Positions 34,030-44,750 of a DNA stretch of 64,000 nucleotides are shown here, piece after piece. The notes beneath the pieces were generated by a model. That model saw only the letters and a list, made by a program, of their open reading frames with translations. It was not told the DNA's origin and ran no database searches. Position 1 is the first letter of the stretch. Each line of letters opens with the position of its first letter. The stretch is from Acanthacorydalis orientalis (taxonomy: Eukaryota > Arthropoda > Insecta > Megaloptera > Corydalidae). The position numbers and the translations under genes were made by a program. The stretch lies in NCBI GenBank assembly GCA_034766995.1, contig CM068313.1, forward strand, positions 15,014,512 through 15,078,511, in the 5' to 3' direction.

Positions 34030-34337
34030 TTTCCTCTACGCACACATCTTTTATTCTCCTTAACAAATAAATGAAAATATATAAAACAATGAAAGTTAAA
34101 CCGTATAATATACACGACATTTAACATTTTGTCTGAGTATAAATGGAAGAGAATCGATTTTCTCGAACAAATATATTAACTCTTGTAAATAATGTGTTGT
34201 TTACATTTTCTTTGCATGACGTTTAGATTTAGTTCCATACTCTATTATGGACTCTTTTCTATTACGTTGAGTAACTTGTGTCAACCTATTAGTATTATTT
34301 AAATAAAGTGATGTAACAGTTTATTTTTTATTAACTC

Positions 34338-34339
<2 letters not shown>

Positions 34340-34385
<46 letters not shown>
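34340..34385. repeat. (TA)n microsatellite
   Basis: About 22 TA units. Confidence 0.95.
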
Positions 34386-34388
<3 letters not shown>

Positions 34389-35219
34389 AATTCTGTTGAA
34401 ATATTCTTATGATTACCTACTTAAAATTTAAAAATCAACATTTTAATATTCAATACAAGAATATTTTTTATGTTTATTAATATTTTTTAGATATATTTAA
34501 AATATAAAGAAATTATTATTAACTAAAATACATAAATAATTAATCGCATGTTTGATACATGTTAATTAATATTCAATAGAATACGGAACAAAAATTGGTA
34601 ATTATAAAATATTAATAAATATCTTGTATAACTACTTTTAGAATTTTCCCTTAGCTCTACTATTTTTTTAATTAATAGTTTATAAACACAAATATAGAAA
34701 TTTTGCCTAGAAAATAAATAGAAATACATAAAACAATTAAGTAACATAAAATCGGATTTCCCTTCCTATAGATTTTTTTTTAAATAGTGTTTTATACATT
34801 TTTATTGTTAATTGCTTATTATTATATGTTAGTTTATATTTTTTTAGTTTTTTAGATCAATACACTAGTTCTTGATGAGACTTAAAGATTCAAATATAAA
34901 AAAATATTTTTTAATAGTCGATTATACATTTATAGAAAGTAACAATAAAAACTAGATCTCAAAGTACTGCAAAACAGTAGGTCGATGAATAATGTTAAAA
35001 ATCATCGATTATATAAATCTTAGAACAATTTTAACTGATGTAAGAGAGTATAAATGTGAATTTTAATTTAGATTTAAAAAAAACAGATAGAGTCATAACC
35101 CAGTGAATAGTAAATAATATTTCTGTTCTGTATAGACGATTTTGAAGAAAATTGAATTTATTTCAACTTTCAATAAAAAAGTAGTTTTAATGACTGTAGA
35201 TGTTAACAGTAATATAATA
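34386..35219. other. AT-rich non-coding stretch
   Basis: No gene or element end before mariner K. Confidence 0.45.
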
Positions 35220-36115
35220 TTGGATTGATGCTTTAGTTCATAGCATTTTTATTCAAATTAAAATTAATTTTGTTAAATAAACAAAACACATAAACTAATC
35301 AATAGTATATTTTCCTCCATTGTTTACGATTGCTTCTGCAACGTTCTGGCAGTTTTTCAATTCCACGCCTGAATAAATTCGGTAATTTGGAGGTGAAGAA
35401 GTCGTCAAGCCAATTTTGAAGAGCAGTGTCATTATATTAAAAGATATATTGTTAGATAGAGAGCGGAAAAGATAAAAATCGGATCGAACAAAATCAAGAG
35501 AATAGGACAAATGTGGAATAACCTCCCAACCAAGCTCTTGAATACACACTTTTGTAATGTTAGCAGAATGTGGACAGGCATTATCATGCTGCAAAATCAC
35601 TCGACACTGTCTTTCAGATCGTTCTTCTTGAATTTCAGTCTCAAGACGACGGAATTGTTGGAAATTAACCTCTTCAGTATTGATTGGCATAGATCATCGT
35701 GAATTGAAGCGTTTAAACGGTTTTCATCAAAGTTGGTTGGTCTTCCTGGACGTAGAGAATCATTCCTGTTAAAATGTCTCTCTTTGAAACGAGAAAACAA
35801 TTTTTATGCCGTACTTTCCTCGATAGAATTCTCCCCGTAAAAGTAACAAACGGTTCTAGTTGCTTCTGATTCCTCAACCCCTCGTTTAACTCAAACAAAA
35901 TGATATATCGGAAATATTTGTTTATTTGTACTTAACACTCCATTTAACTTAGCCAATCTTTAACGTAAACTTTCTACAAATTGAAACATTCGACAAGTAT
36001 TAAATAAAACAATACTATGATATTAAAATGACAATAACATATGTCAAACAGATTTCATTCTAAAGCACTGCCCTTTTGTAAAACAAAAACGCTACGAACT
36101 TATGCATCAATCGAA
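35220..36115 (-). mobile_element. mariner element K, 896 bp, TA duplication on both sides
   Basis: The left end is TTGGATTGATGCTTTAGTTC then ATAGCATTTTT. The right end as reverse complement is TTCGATTGATGCATAAGTTC then GTAGCGTTTTTG. TA flanks both ends (35218-35219 and 36116-36117). The interior is a transposase with an internal deletion. Its ends differ from those of all the other mariners in the window, so it is a distinct subfamily. No (TA)n tract abuts it. Confidence 0.9.
35295..35900 (-). pseudogene. mariner transposase relic in element K
   Basis: N-terminal pieces in two frames: FELNEGLRNQKQLEPFVTFT-like sequence, then FSRFKERHFNRNDSLRPGRP and FDENRLNASIHDD (end of the first HTH and the GRP linker). 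A deletion then joins directly to the catalytic half: INTEEVNFQQFRRLETEIQE, then RVILQHDNACPHSANITKVC and IQELGWEVIPHLSYSLDFVR, then SDFYLFRSL and finally NNGGKYTID. The second and third catalytic Asp (HDNA, SDF) are kept; the first lies in the deleted part together with the second HTH. Confidence 0.9.
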
Positions 36116-36320
36116 TATTAATTAAATAAAAAATAAATGATTAATACATACAACATATGTATGTAAGTTGTCTGTGAATCTGTGTCATAATTGGACGGAT
36201 CCACTACTAACAAATGAATAATTTTTACTACTGATGAAACATAAATAAAATAACTGCTGGAAAAGGATTTTCTACGAATTCGAAACGATATTTTGTTCTG
36301 TATAATTTTATTCAGCTCAA
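36116..36320. other. AT-rich non-coding stretch
   Basis: Nothing recognised. Confidence 0.4.
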
Positions 36321-36560
36321 ACCAACAGTTCGGGTGCGTAACTTTGCTGTTTGGTTCGCCACGAGATCTCGGTCTGTTTAATTATTCCCAGCATATTAAT
36401 AATTCCACTCGTTTTAAGTTTACGTAGCTATATAACCAAAACATGGACGCTTCTATCACACAAACTTTACAAACATTCGGCGGTAGAAAGCAGTGTAACA
36501 GATTAAGGGAGAATCAGTACGTCGTGCCGGCCTATTCATTTACGCACTCTATTAAAACTT
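36320..36560. other. CpG-bearing island
   Basis: Contains CAGTTCGGGTGCGTAACTTT, CGCCACGAGATCTCGGTC and TACGTCGTGCCGGCC. No recognisable frame. Confidence 0.3.
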
Positions 36561-36983
36561 CATCCATTATTTATATATATCGAATATAAAATATGTATTT
36601 TTATTGGTATTTCATCGAGTGTTGAAAAACAACACGCTGAGAATATAATATGGTTAATAATTAATAAATGGAGAGAACATTACGCGGCTGAAGTTTGAAT
36701 ATTAAATGTAAAAATATATAATAAGAGAGGTGAAGCGTGAATTTTTAATACATTTTTTTCCAGTGTAGCTAGAAAGTTGTACCGAAAAGTTTTGACCAGT
36801 TTCTATAAAATTCATTTTGTAAACTGGTAAAAGGCACGAAATAAAACCGCTTCGTTAGTGTTTGTCCTGTCTCATGAAATACACTGCAAATAGTTATGTT
36901 GTCTCTAAAGTTTAAAAGTTTACTCAGTTTAATAAATAATTAAGAAACTTTTTCTAGAAGAGTCTACCTTTTTTCATTCATTT

Positions 36984-36985
<2 letters not shown>

Positions 36986-37024
<39 letters not shown>
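36986..37024. repeat. (TA)n microsatellite
   Basis: About 19 TA units. Confidence 0.95.
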
Positions 37025-37027
<3 letters not shown>

Positions 37028-37100
37028 CTAATCCACAATTACAAAACTCTATTGTAATGTATATATTTCAAATACCTCTTTTGCGTTTTTAATTAATATA

Positions 37101-37661
37101 TTAGGTTCGTAGGAAAATAATTGCGGTTTGTTTTCTGAATTCTAACTTTATTTTTTTTCAATGAAAGTGTCATTTATTTTAGTTTAAGTTAATATCATTT
37201 TAAAGTGCATTTTTCAGTCTGTCTTTTGAAACATCGATTTTTGTTTTATTATTAACTTTGCTTCAAATTGGGCTATTGAATTAAAGATGGAAAAGAAGCA
37301 AATAAGATCAATTTTTGTATGAATTCAAAACGGGTGGTAAAGCAACAGAAACTGTTCGTGAACTAAACAATGCTTTTTATGTGGGTATTATTAAGGAATG
37401 TACGCTGTAAAGATGGTTCCAAAAAATTCATGCTGGAGACGAGAGCCTTGAAAACAAAGAAGATCGCGGGCGTCCTTTTTCAGTTCATAACGACAAACTG
37501 AAGGCGTTCGTTGAATCAGAACCACGCACAATAATTCGAGAGCTTGCACAGAAGTAAGAAGTTAGTCATCCAACAGTTCTGGACCAATTAAAACCAGTTA
37601 AATTAAAAAATGTATTTGAATTTTAAGGTTATATACCGCAATTATTTTTCCACCAACCTAA
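37101..37661 (+). mobile_element. HTH-only mariner derivative, copy C, 561 bp, TA duplication
   Basis: Left end TTAGGTTCGTAGGAAAATAA then TTGCGG. Right end CCGCAATTATTTTTCCACCA then ACCTAA. TA occurs on both sides (37099-37100 and 37662-37663). With copy D this is the best-preserved representative. It has a 5' leader of about 190 bp, the DNA-binding N-terminus and a direct join to the 3' tail. It reads on the plus strand, opposite to A, B and D. Confidence 0.95.
37287..37626 (+). pseudogene. mariner N-terminal (HTH) relic, copy C
   Basis: Starts at ATG 37287 as MEKKQIRSIFV then a stop, caused by a lost T in the LYEF codons. In the next frame the first HTH is visible, and from about 37410 RWFQKIHAGDESLENKEDRG, then PFSVHNDKLKAFVESEPRTI and IRELAQK. 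A stop follows, then EVSHPTVLDQLKPVKLKNVF and EF. The start codon, both HTH segments and the common deletion junction are all present. No catalytic domain was ever in this copy. Confidence 0.85.
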
Positions 37662-37943
37662 TATAAAAGGTTTAAAAAACTATTCAATAAAAAATACAAG
37701 TATCGAAAATCACACTTCTATAAATAATTGGATAAATATTAAAAAATATATAAAGTTTTACCTCCAAGAGAATAAGATATTTGTAACAAGTTGACTGAAA
37801 TATATTGACATTGTATTATTGCCTCTAGATATAATATTTTCATTCGTTGAAACCTTAGATATTTTTAAAATAAACTATTAAGTTTACATTAAAATTGAAG
37901 TTATAGACATTATATCAATATTATTTTAAAAAATAAAAAATCG

Positions 37944-37968
<25 letters not shown>
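37944..37968. repeat. (TA)n at the left edge of mariner L
   Basis: About 12 TA units ending exactly at the element end. Confidence 0.95.
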
Positions 37969-37974
<6 letters not shown>

Positions 37975-39088
37975 CAGTGAACAAGTTCGTATACGATTTG
38001 AAATTAAAACTCAGCCGATTATTTTTCAGACAAATTTCTTTTATTAATCAATTATGTATTCATCCTAGTTTTCTGTAATCATTTTCCAACGTTCAGGCAG
38101 CTACTGGATTCCTTGTTCGTAAAAGCTGCGCGGTTTTTCGGTAAAAAAAGTCGGTTAAGTGGTTTTTGACGGCTTCCAGTGTACTAAAATTTTTACCATT
38201 TAAACTGTTCTGCAGTGAACGGAACAAATAATAATCCAAAAGTGCAAGGCACGAAGAATGCGGTGGATGCGATATGATTTCCTTTTTCAACTGCTTCAGT
38301 TTTTGCAGAGTCAGTTTTGATGCATGTGGTTTTGCATTGTCGTGATAGAAGAGGACCCTTTTTCAATTGGCCAAAATCGGACGCTTGTCTTTAATTACTG
38401 CATTCAATTTGATTAGTTGTTGGCAGTACTTTTCCTTAGTAATTGTTTCGACCCATGGGAGCAGCTCGAAATAAACAACACCTGTGCAATCCCACCAAAC
38501 ATATAGCAACACCTTCATCGAATGGAAGCCAGCTTTGGCGACTGGTTCTACCTCTTCATTCACTTGTTTTCACATTCATCTGTGTCAAACGTTGTTCTAC
38601 AGAATCCATTTCTCATTGCGAGTCACTAACCGATCCAAAAAAGGCTCTCTGTTGTGGCATCCAAACGAAGAAACTGATGAAGAGATGCGATCAAACTTGT
38701 TTTTCTTCAGACAACGAGTACAGCACCCCCGTATCGATCTTTAATGTGAACCCCAGCTTCTTTAAACGCCGAAATGCAGTCGATCTGTCAACGTTGAGTA
38801 TCTCAGCAATCTCTTCCATCGAAATTCATGAGTTATTATCAGCTAGAGCCCGAATTAGTCATCCAGAACGAAGTTGATATTCTAGGTTAAAATCACCAAG
38901 TCGAAATTTAGCAAACCATTTCTTCACAGTTGGAAGAGATGGTGCATGGTCCAAATAAACAACATACACATCAGTGACTGTCACCTTTCAAACAATATCT
39001 AACATGAATACATTTAAATCACGAGTGCCACCATGCGGTCCTCTTAACAACATCTATTGAATCGTGTACAAAATTTTGCATTGATCCA

Positions 39089-39089
<1 letters not shown>
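37969..39089 (-). mobile_element. mariner element L, 1121 bp, bounded by (TA)n
   Basis: Left end TTGGATCAGTGAACAAGTTC then GTATACGATTT. Right end as reverse complement TTGGATCAATGCAAAATTTT then GTACACGATT. TA is on both sides as part of longer TA tracts. It is the longest mariner in the window and keeps pieces of all transposase regions. Confidence 0.9.
38093..38955 (-). pseudogene. mariner transposase relic in element L
   Basis: From the right (5') end: VKKWFAKFRLGDFNLEYQLR (HTH and linker), then ISMEEIAEILNVDRSTAFRR with LKKLG (second HTH). Next is FLDRLVTRNEKWIL, where the first catalytic Asp of the usual GDEKW is Asn. Then VEPVAKAGFHSMKVLLYVWW and DCTGVVYFELL. Then KRPILAN, stop, and KRVLFYHDNAKPHASKLTLQ with the second Asp kept. 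Last come HPPHSSCLALLDYYLFRSLQ with the third Asp kept and NGKNFSTLEAVKNHLTDFF. Several stops and frameshifts. The long plus-strand frames here are antisense shadows. Confidence 0.9.

Positions 39090-39142
<53 letters not shown>
39090..39142. repeat. (TA)n at the right edge of mariner L
   Basis: TACATATATAT-type tract of about 25 units beginning at the element end. Confidence 0.95.
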
Positions 39143-39146
<4 letters not shown>

Positions 39147-39410
39147 AAATCAATTAAAAAAAAAAATCTTTACACGTACACATATGTATAAACATTAGCA
39201 AGTAATATTAATGTGAACAGAGATCAATTCGCAAGAAATTTAAAATTCAATCTGCGTACTGGATAATATTAAATACAAACTGTTGTTCGTCGTTTATTAA
39301 ATGTACCAAAATATTCTTTTAAATGAAAGAAAATGTTCAGTTTTATGAGATTGTTCAGCGTCGTAAACGAAATTGAAATATAAAGCTTTGTTCACATAAT
39401 ACGCTCATTT

Positions 39411-39412
<2 letters not shown>

Positions 39413-39459
<47 letters not shown>

Positions 39460-39502
39460 ATATAAATATGTGTATGTGTATATATATATATGTATGTATG
39501 TA
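39413..39502. repeat. (TA)n with ACATATAAATA and GTATG interruptions
   Basis: Two TA blocks separated by ACATATAAATATAAATATGT and followed by GTATGTATGTAATG. Confidence 0.9.
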
Positions 39503-40187
39503 ATGAACGTGAAACGCATATATTTGTATAATTAGATTTGATAATTCAGGAACGCGTCACAGCAATATTAAATATAGGTCATATTTCCTATAGAGACGTT
39601 TCTCAAATTAGGGAAAATAATTATGTTAAAATTTAATGTTCATTTTTGTTAATTCGATGTTTCAGTTTAAGCTCGTTAATGACGCGAACTGTTTACTTCA
39701 ATTATTTCATTTATCACCGTAATTGATTCATAATTTTAATTTACCTCATTCTTTTTTCTCATCAGGAAAATGTTTGTCGTCCCATTGAACTGTCACATTT
39801 CAACACGGTTTCATGACGGGAACGAGTGAATATTCACATGCGAACTAAATATAAATGTTCAAATATAATTAACATACTCATTATTATTATTTACATTTCG
39901 ACATATTTTATACATAGGCGCACACACACGCACGCCAGAATGAGTGTTGTATCGTCAATGTACATTAATGAAAATGTTGTTTGGTAATTGCGTCAATTTA
40001 TCACCAATTTCGAAAATTATTTTTACATTTTTTGATTGGTGGTCGAACTGAGTTCATTTTTATTTCCAGTGGGATTCTTTTCGATTCATTTATTGTCACA
40101 TGATAAATATAAATGAGCCGGTCGGAACCGAATGACTAGCGTATTTTATTGCTGTTCAATATGCCTGTGTTTGAGTTTTTAAATATA
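39503..40187. other. Non-coding stretch
   Basis: A perfect CA run (GCGCACACACACGCACGC) is near 39919. No gene recognised. Confidence 0.4.
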
Positions 40188-40230
40188 CGAGGTTTGTTCA
40201 AAAAGTTCGCAGGCTGGTTAAATGAAGCAT
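40188..40230 (+). mobile_element. Possible solitary mariner end
   Basis: ACGAGGTTTGTTCAAAAAGT then TCGCAGG, preceded by TA. The CGAGG(G/T)..TTC.AAAAGT pattern resembles the ends of mariner H (CGAGGGTCATTCGAAAAGTT). No partner end was found within 3 kb, so this is only a candidate relic. Confidence 0.35.
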
Positions 40231-40454
40231 ATAATTTTAAATATACATTTTTAAAAATGTTGTTCTCTTTAAGCTAATTTCTTTGATCAGCAATGGGAAA
40301 AATGTTTAAATTTAAACACAGAAAAAGTACTAAATTTATTTTCCAAGTAAATATTCCAAATTTAAAGAGTTCTAAAAATTTACTTTAAGATAATATATTT
40401 TAAAATGAGTTTAATGAACAGAATTTTAACAGTAATCTAAAAAAATATAATAAT

Positions 40455-40870
40455 AAAAAAATATACAATAAAAATCAATAGGTCCTTTTCGATAAATTAA
40501 TGATGGCCCTAAACTATACAACTTCTCATGCATTTTTCAATTACCTGACAATATTTTTCTGCTGTTATTGCTTCACCAGAATTTAAGAAGTTGTAGTGAA
40601 TGACGCCACTTGTCAACCAGTAAGTGGTGACCATATTTTTTTTGTCATGAAGGTTCTGTTTAGGAATTTGTTTTTTCCATGAATAATTTAACAGGTTATA
40701 TCCAACAAAACTAAAGAATAAAGACAATAGACATAAGCTGAAATCAATAGTGCTAATTTCATTGTTTACAATGATGGATCACATGACTATAACAAAAAAT
40801 AATTGTAACTACAAATATCGTCCCAAAACTTAAAATGATAAAAACCGCAATTATTTTTGCACCAAACTAA
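40455..40870 (-). mobile_element. mariner element G, 5' end present, 3' part lost
   Basis: The right edge carries the inverted repeat, as reverse complement TTAGTTTGGTGCAAAAATAA then TTGCGGTTTTT, next to TA (40871-40872). This is very close to the ends of cecropia-type mariners. A leader of about 130 bp is followed by a transposase middle segment. Homology fades before the second catalytic motif on the left, and no left inverted repeat is present. Confidence 0.8.
40460..40727 (-). pseudogene. mariner transposase middle segment, element G
   Basis: The open frame gives WKKQIPKQNLHDKKNMVTTY, then WLTSGVIHYNFLNSGEAITA, then EKYCQVIEKCM, matching the block between the first and second catalytic Asp of mariner transposases (KKVMV..WW...GVIHY.....G..I....YC). 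After a frameshift it continues as GPSLIYRKGPIDFY, the approach to the ILLHDN motif, which is lost. The N-terminal domains are deleted. Confidence 0.8.
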
Positions 40871-41209
40871 TAGTTGGAATATAAATCTTGATTTCAATTT
40901 ACGATTGATACACCTATGGGTAATTTAGTTTCTAAATGACTATTACTGACAAGGCTTATTGATTATTTAGAGATATATTTTTCATTAATTAGCAGATAAA
41001 AATAATTTATAGGTGGTAAAAATGAGAGTTAAGGTAATGTAATGATCTGAATTTTTGCAAATGTATTGATACATATTCGTAGATAAAAAATAGATATATT
41101 TATTGACTTTAATTTATGTGTAAAATACGGTTAAGGAGCCTATAAACGTTTTACACGATTCGTGGGAACCAAAAAAATGTATATAATTGCAACACATTTC
41201 CCTTAATCT

Positions 41210-41540
41210 CGACATTCACTCGCACATGTGTCTATCTTCGTCTAACCGGCGCGTACTGGCTTAAATTAGCTTTCACGCCAGTTAATGATAGCCTATTAAG
41301 AAGACAAATTGTTCACTATGTCCTACATTCGTTTCCGGCCGGCGTTAGTCGTCCATCTTAAGCTCACAGTAAACAAAATGTCACCCGCAATCACTCGTCT
41401 CCATCAGACTTGTTGGGGCAAGAAACTACTGCTTGGATGGGTGCGTCACTATCATCCAATATCTACGCTATCTCAGCCATCGTATTAGGTTTGGTTGGTG
41501 GTGGAAACGATTTGTTGCGATTTGTCGGATGTAAATTGTG
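41210..41540. other. CpG-bearing island
   Basis: Contains GTCTAACCGGCGCGTACTGG, TCGTTTCCGGCCGGCGTTAG and CATCGTATTAGGTTTGG. No recognisable frame. A candidate conserved or regulatory element. Confidence 0.35.
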
Positions 41541-41937
41541 CGATTTACAGTATTTTCAATATTGATATGCAATATTAGAATTTATACACGTACGAACATG
41601 TATGGATAAATGAAAATATCGCGGAAAATAGATAGAATTTAATAAAAACCTATTAAATATTATATTTATGTTATATTAAGAAGAGAAAAAGAGTTCAAAT
41701 TAAAATTAGATGATATATTTCTTTAGTTTTTCAAAATTTAAAATATTTATTCATGAAGTCAATATTATTTATTTTATACAAAAATTGTCAAAACAGAAAT
41801 TAAAAATAAATTAACATTGTATCAAAATTATACATTTTTTTACTTCTGCTATATTTATTTGAAATACTCTTCCATATGCAATAATAATTAAGATTCTGGA
41901 ATAGCTTCAAATCAAAATTTCTACTTTCTTCTATCAA
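41541..41937. other. AT-rich non-coding stretch
   Basis: Nothing recognised. Confidence 0.45.
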
Positions 41938-41957
41938 TATATATATATATATATATA
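41938..41957. repeat. (TA)n at the left edge of mariner H
   Basis: About 10 TA units ending at the element end. Confidence 0.9.
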
Positions 41958-42815
41958 CACGAGGGTCATTCGAAAAGTTTGGTAAATTTCTATGATTTGG
42001 CACCACTATTCATTTGGTAATATCACTGTTATCAAGTATCACTATTCAAATTAGTATAAGCTACATTTTAGCCAGAAACGAAGCGTTGTTCACGCTCTAT
42101 AAGTGTTTGAAGCGAGCACTGTAGCAGTTGCTACAAAAAGAGAATTCTTTCTGCGTCGATTCGTCATCGTGGATGAAACATGGATCCGTCACTACACACC
42201 TGAGTTGGAGCACCAGTCAAATTAATGAACAACTGTTGAAAGTGTGCCAAAGAAAGCGAAGACCGTTTTATCGACTAGGAAAGTAATGGTCACTGTTTTT
42301 TTGGGATTCGCAAGGAATCATCATCCTGATCGACTATTTAATTAAGGGAAAAATGATAAGAGAAGTCTGTTATGTAATATTATTGGATCGTTTGAAAGAA
42401 GAGCTGAAACAGAAACGGCCAACAGAAGATTGACGCACAAAAAGTGTTCTTTCATCAGGACAACGAGCCGCTCTACAAATAGACCGTTAGAATGGAAAAA
42501 TTGCACGAATTAGGCTTCAAACTGATTCCTCATCCTGCCTATTCTCCAGATTTGGTCCTATATAACTTTTTCCTCTTTCCGAACTTGAAATTTTGATTCG
42601 GTGGGAAGAAAGTCGTCGAATGAGGATCTTATCATCGCCATCAATGAGTATTTTGCAAGCTTTGAGAAAAGCTAGTTTTCCGACGGGATGAAAAAATTGT
42701 AAACTCTCTGGACTAAGTGTATAGTCTTAAGTAGAGACTATGTTGAGAAATACAATAATTTTTTACAACAAACGGTGTTTAATTCACTTTTTTACCATAC
42801 TTACCAAACGACCCT

Positions 42816-42819
<4 letters not shown>
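41958..42819 (+). mobile_element. irritans-type mariner derivative, copy H, 862 bp
   Basis: Left end CACGAGGGTCATTCGAAAAG then TTTGGTAAA. Right end as reverse complement TGCGAGGGTCGTTTGGTAAG then TATGGTAAA. Both sides are TA within longer TA tracts. It lacks the N-terminal DNA-binding part of the transposase at the same breakpoint as I and J, but keeps a ~43-bp segment near the C-terminus that I and J lost, so it is the less reduced form. Confidence 0.9.
42140..42755 (+). pseudogene. irritans-type mariner transposase relic, copy H
   Basis: FLRRFVIVDETWIRHYTPE (42146 onward) carries the first Asp. Next come pieces of the KAKTV..RKVMVTVF.DSQGI block and LLDRLKEELKQKR with a frameshift. The second motif is VFFHQDNEPLYK, then a stop, Asp kept. 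The third motif reads YSPDLVLYNFFLF, with Asn in place of the catalytic Asp (usual PSD or LCD). The C-terminus has EYFASFEKS, stop, FSDGMKKL, the piece missing in I and J. No intact product. Confidence 0.85.

Positions 42820-42864
<45 letters not shown>
42820..42864. repeat. (TA)n at the right edge of mariner H
   Basis: About 21 TA units starting at the element end, then GTATATAG. Confidence 0.95.
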
Positions 42865-42866
<2 letters not shown>

Positions 42867-43090
42867 TATAGTAATATTGAAGTAATTTCTACCAAAGCAG
42901 CCAACAACTTCTCTCTTTTCTTCCTCTTATGAGAAGAAAAATCGAATGTAGGCGAATGTAGGAAATATGCGCCTCTGTTGTCAGACAAAATCACTTCAGT
43001 GAACTTCTCGCTGTATCTAAAACTAAACATTGAAGTTTCCGTTTCATTGTTGTACGATGAAGCTGTACTAAGTGTGCAGTGCGTATATAG

Positions 43091-43093
<3 letters not shown>

Positions 43094-43145
<52 letters not shown>

Positions 43146-43146
43146 T
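43094..43146. repeat. (TA)n microsatellite
   Basis: About 24 TA units. The 131-residue minus frame spanning it is an artefact. Confidence 0.95.
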
Positions 43147-43783
43147 ATACTGTAGCGTGAAATTCCCCTGTCAACTTGTCGGAATTTCAGGTACACATAT
43201 TTGTACTTAACTATGGAACGTGGTTTGGAATCTGAAAGTGTGTTTAAAATGTGAATACGAGGTGAGAATATTTACGTATCTCTTATAACATGTCGTGTTC
43301 TACGTAGGCGACGAGAAACCGGCACATTTAATAAAGAGCACTCTTATATAAACTGCTTAATTAATTGATTCTTAAGTGTGATCAAAATGTGGCGAGAGTA
43401 AACTGTATAAAGTTTATTATTCACTTGAGAATTTCGAAGCCTCATGAAAACAATTTGTTAATTTTTTATAGGAGTGTTTAGGGCTTTATGATCATGTTTA
43501 TGATTGATGGAGTACTTTTTTGAAATTTCAATTATCTTTATATAATTTTTGAGAAAATTAAATATAGTGTAAAAACCGGGATTAAATGAAAACTAAAAAT
43601 ATGTGACTGTTTACATAAAATACTTCATATTTTTGAATATTTTTTTTTAATTTAGATATATTTTCGAAAGTTAACACTTGATATGTAACTACATATTTAT
43701 ATAAATAGAATACCAAATATTTGAAATATTGGATTAATTATCTCTATTTTCTAATATAATTTTCAAATTAATATATATGGATA
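43147..43783. other. AT-rich non-coding stretch
   Basis: Nothing recognised. Confidence 0.45.
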
Positions 43784-44441
43784 TTAACCCTTCGGAGTCG
43801 GTGAAGGGAAAAAGGGTGCTAACATTTTCGAACAAATATTTTTCGATTAATTGAACATTCTTTTATCTTAGACAAAATAAAAATTTCAAATTTGTTGGTT
43901 ACAAGAAAAAATATGTAAATTCAGATTAGCCTTTAGAAATTCCACATCTATCTGATATATCGTGGAAAATTTTTGATAATATTTGAGAAAACATAAACAT
44001 CTTGATTGTAAATATATAATTCGAAGCGGAAAAATTAATTACAATTGAAAATTTCCAGGAATAAAATTATTATTGAGTGTCAAAAATTTTGAAACAATAA
44101 AATGTGCACAAAACGATTTCACATCTGTCACATCTTGTACCTGGACATAGACTCGGAACTTTTTATACGTTTTCTTCTAATAATGAACTTTTGGAAAAAA
44201 ATACTATTCAAACCAATCCTCAAGTTTACAATTTTTATAGGTTTTCAAATGAAAAAACTGCGATTTTTTTGATTTTCGGACGACCGTATTTTTTTTAATG
44301 AAAAAAGTTATAAATTTAGTCTCATTAGAAAGAGATTAGTTACCTTTAAATATATCATCCAAAAGATAGCGCTTTGAGACCATACTTTCTTTGGAAAACA
44401 TCAATGGATTCCTAGATCCGCGTCCGGCCTCAAAGGATTAA
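43784..44441. mobile_element. piggyBac-like TTAA element (650-bp body)
   Basis: TTAA at 43784-43787 is followed by CCCTTCGGAGTCGG; on the right, CCGGCCTCAAAGGA precedes TTAA at 44438-44441. The reverse complement of the right end (TCCTTTGAGGCCGG) matches the left at about 10 of 14 positions. Exact TTAA on both sides and CCYTT ends are the signature of piggyBac-type elements. The 64-residue plus frame inside (44104-44298) has no recognised domain, so it is non-autonomous. Confidence 0.65.
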
Positions 44442-44750
44442 TATACATGTGTATTAACATTTCTTAATGGCTTTTTAAAAAAGTTATATTTTTAAAATTA
44501 TGTTTTGATTTTTTTGTCAAAATAATCTAATATTGTTTATATATTTCCAGTTCTAAAATTAAAATTATACACATTTATATTATTTAGAGAGTTATTGTAT
44601 TGACTTATAAAATATATTGCGTTTTTTTTATTATCTCATTTAAAAATTATATATAAAACAACACATTGATTAAATTGTTAGCCTATTATTTTCTATACCT
44701 GCCGGTGTATTATCTTATTTAGATTGGTTTGTATCGTCCTCTTTGACTTT
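44442..44750. other. AT-rich non-coding stretch
   Basis: Nothing recognised. Confidence 0.4.

Noticed and set aside
38443..38877. 144-residue plus-strand frame
   Set aside because: Antisense shadow of the mariner L transposase relic on the minus strand.
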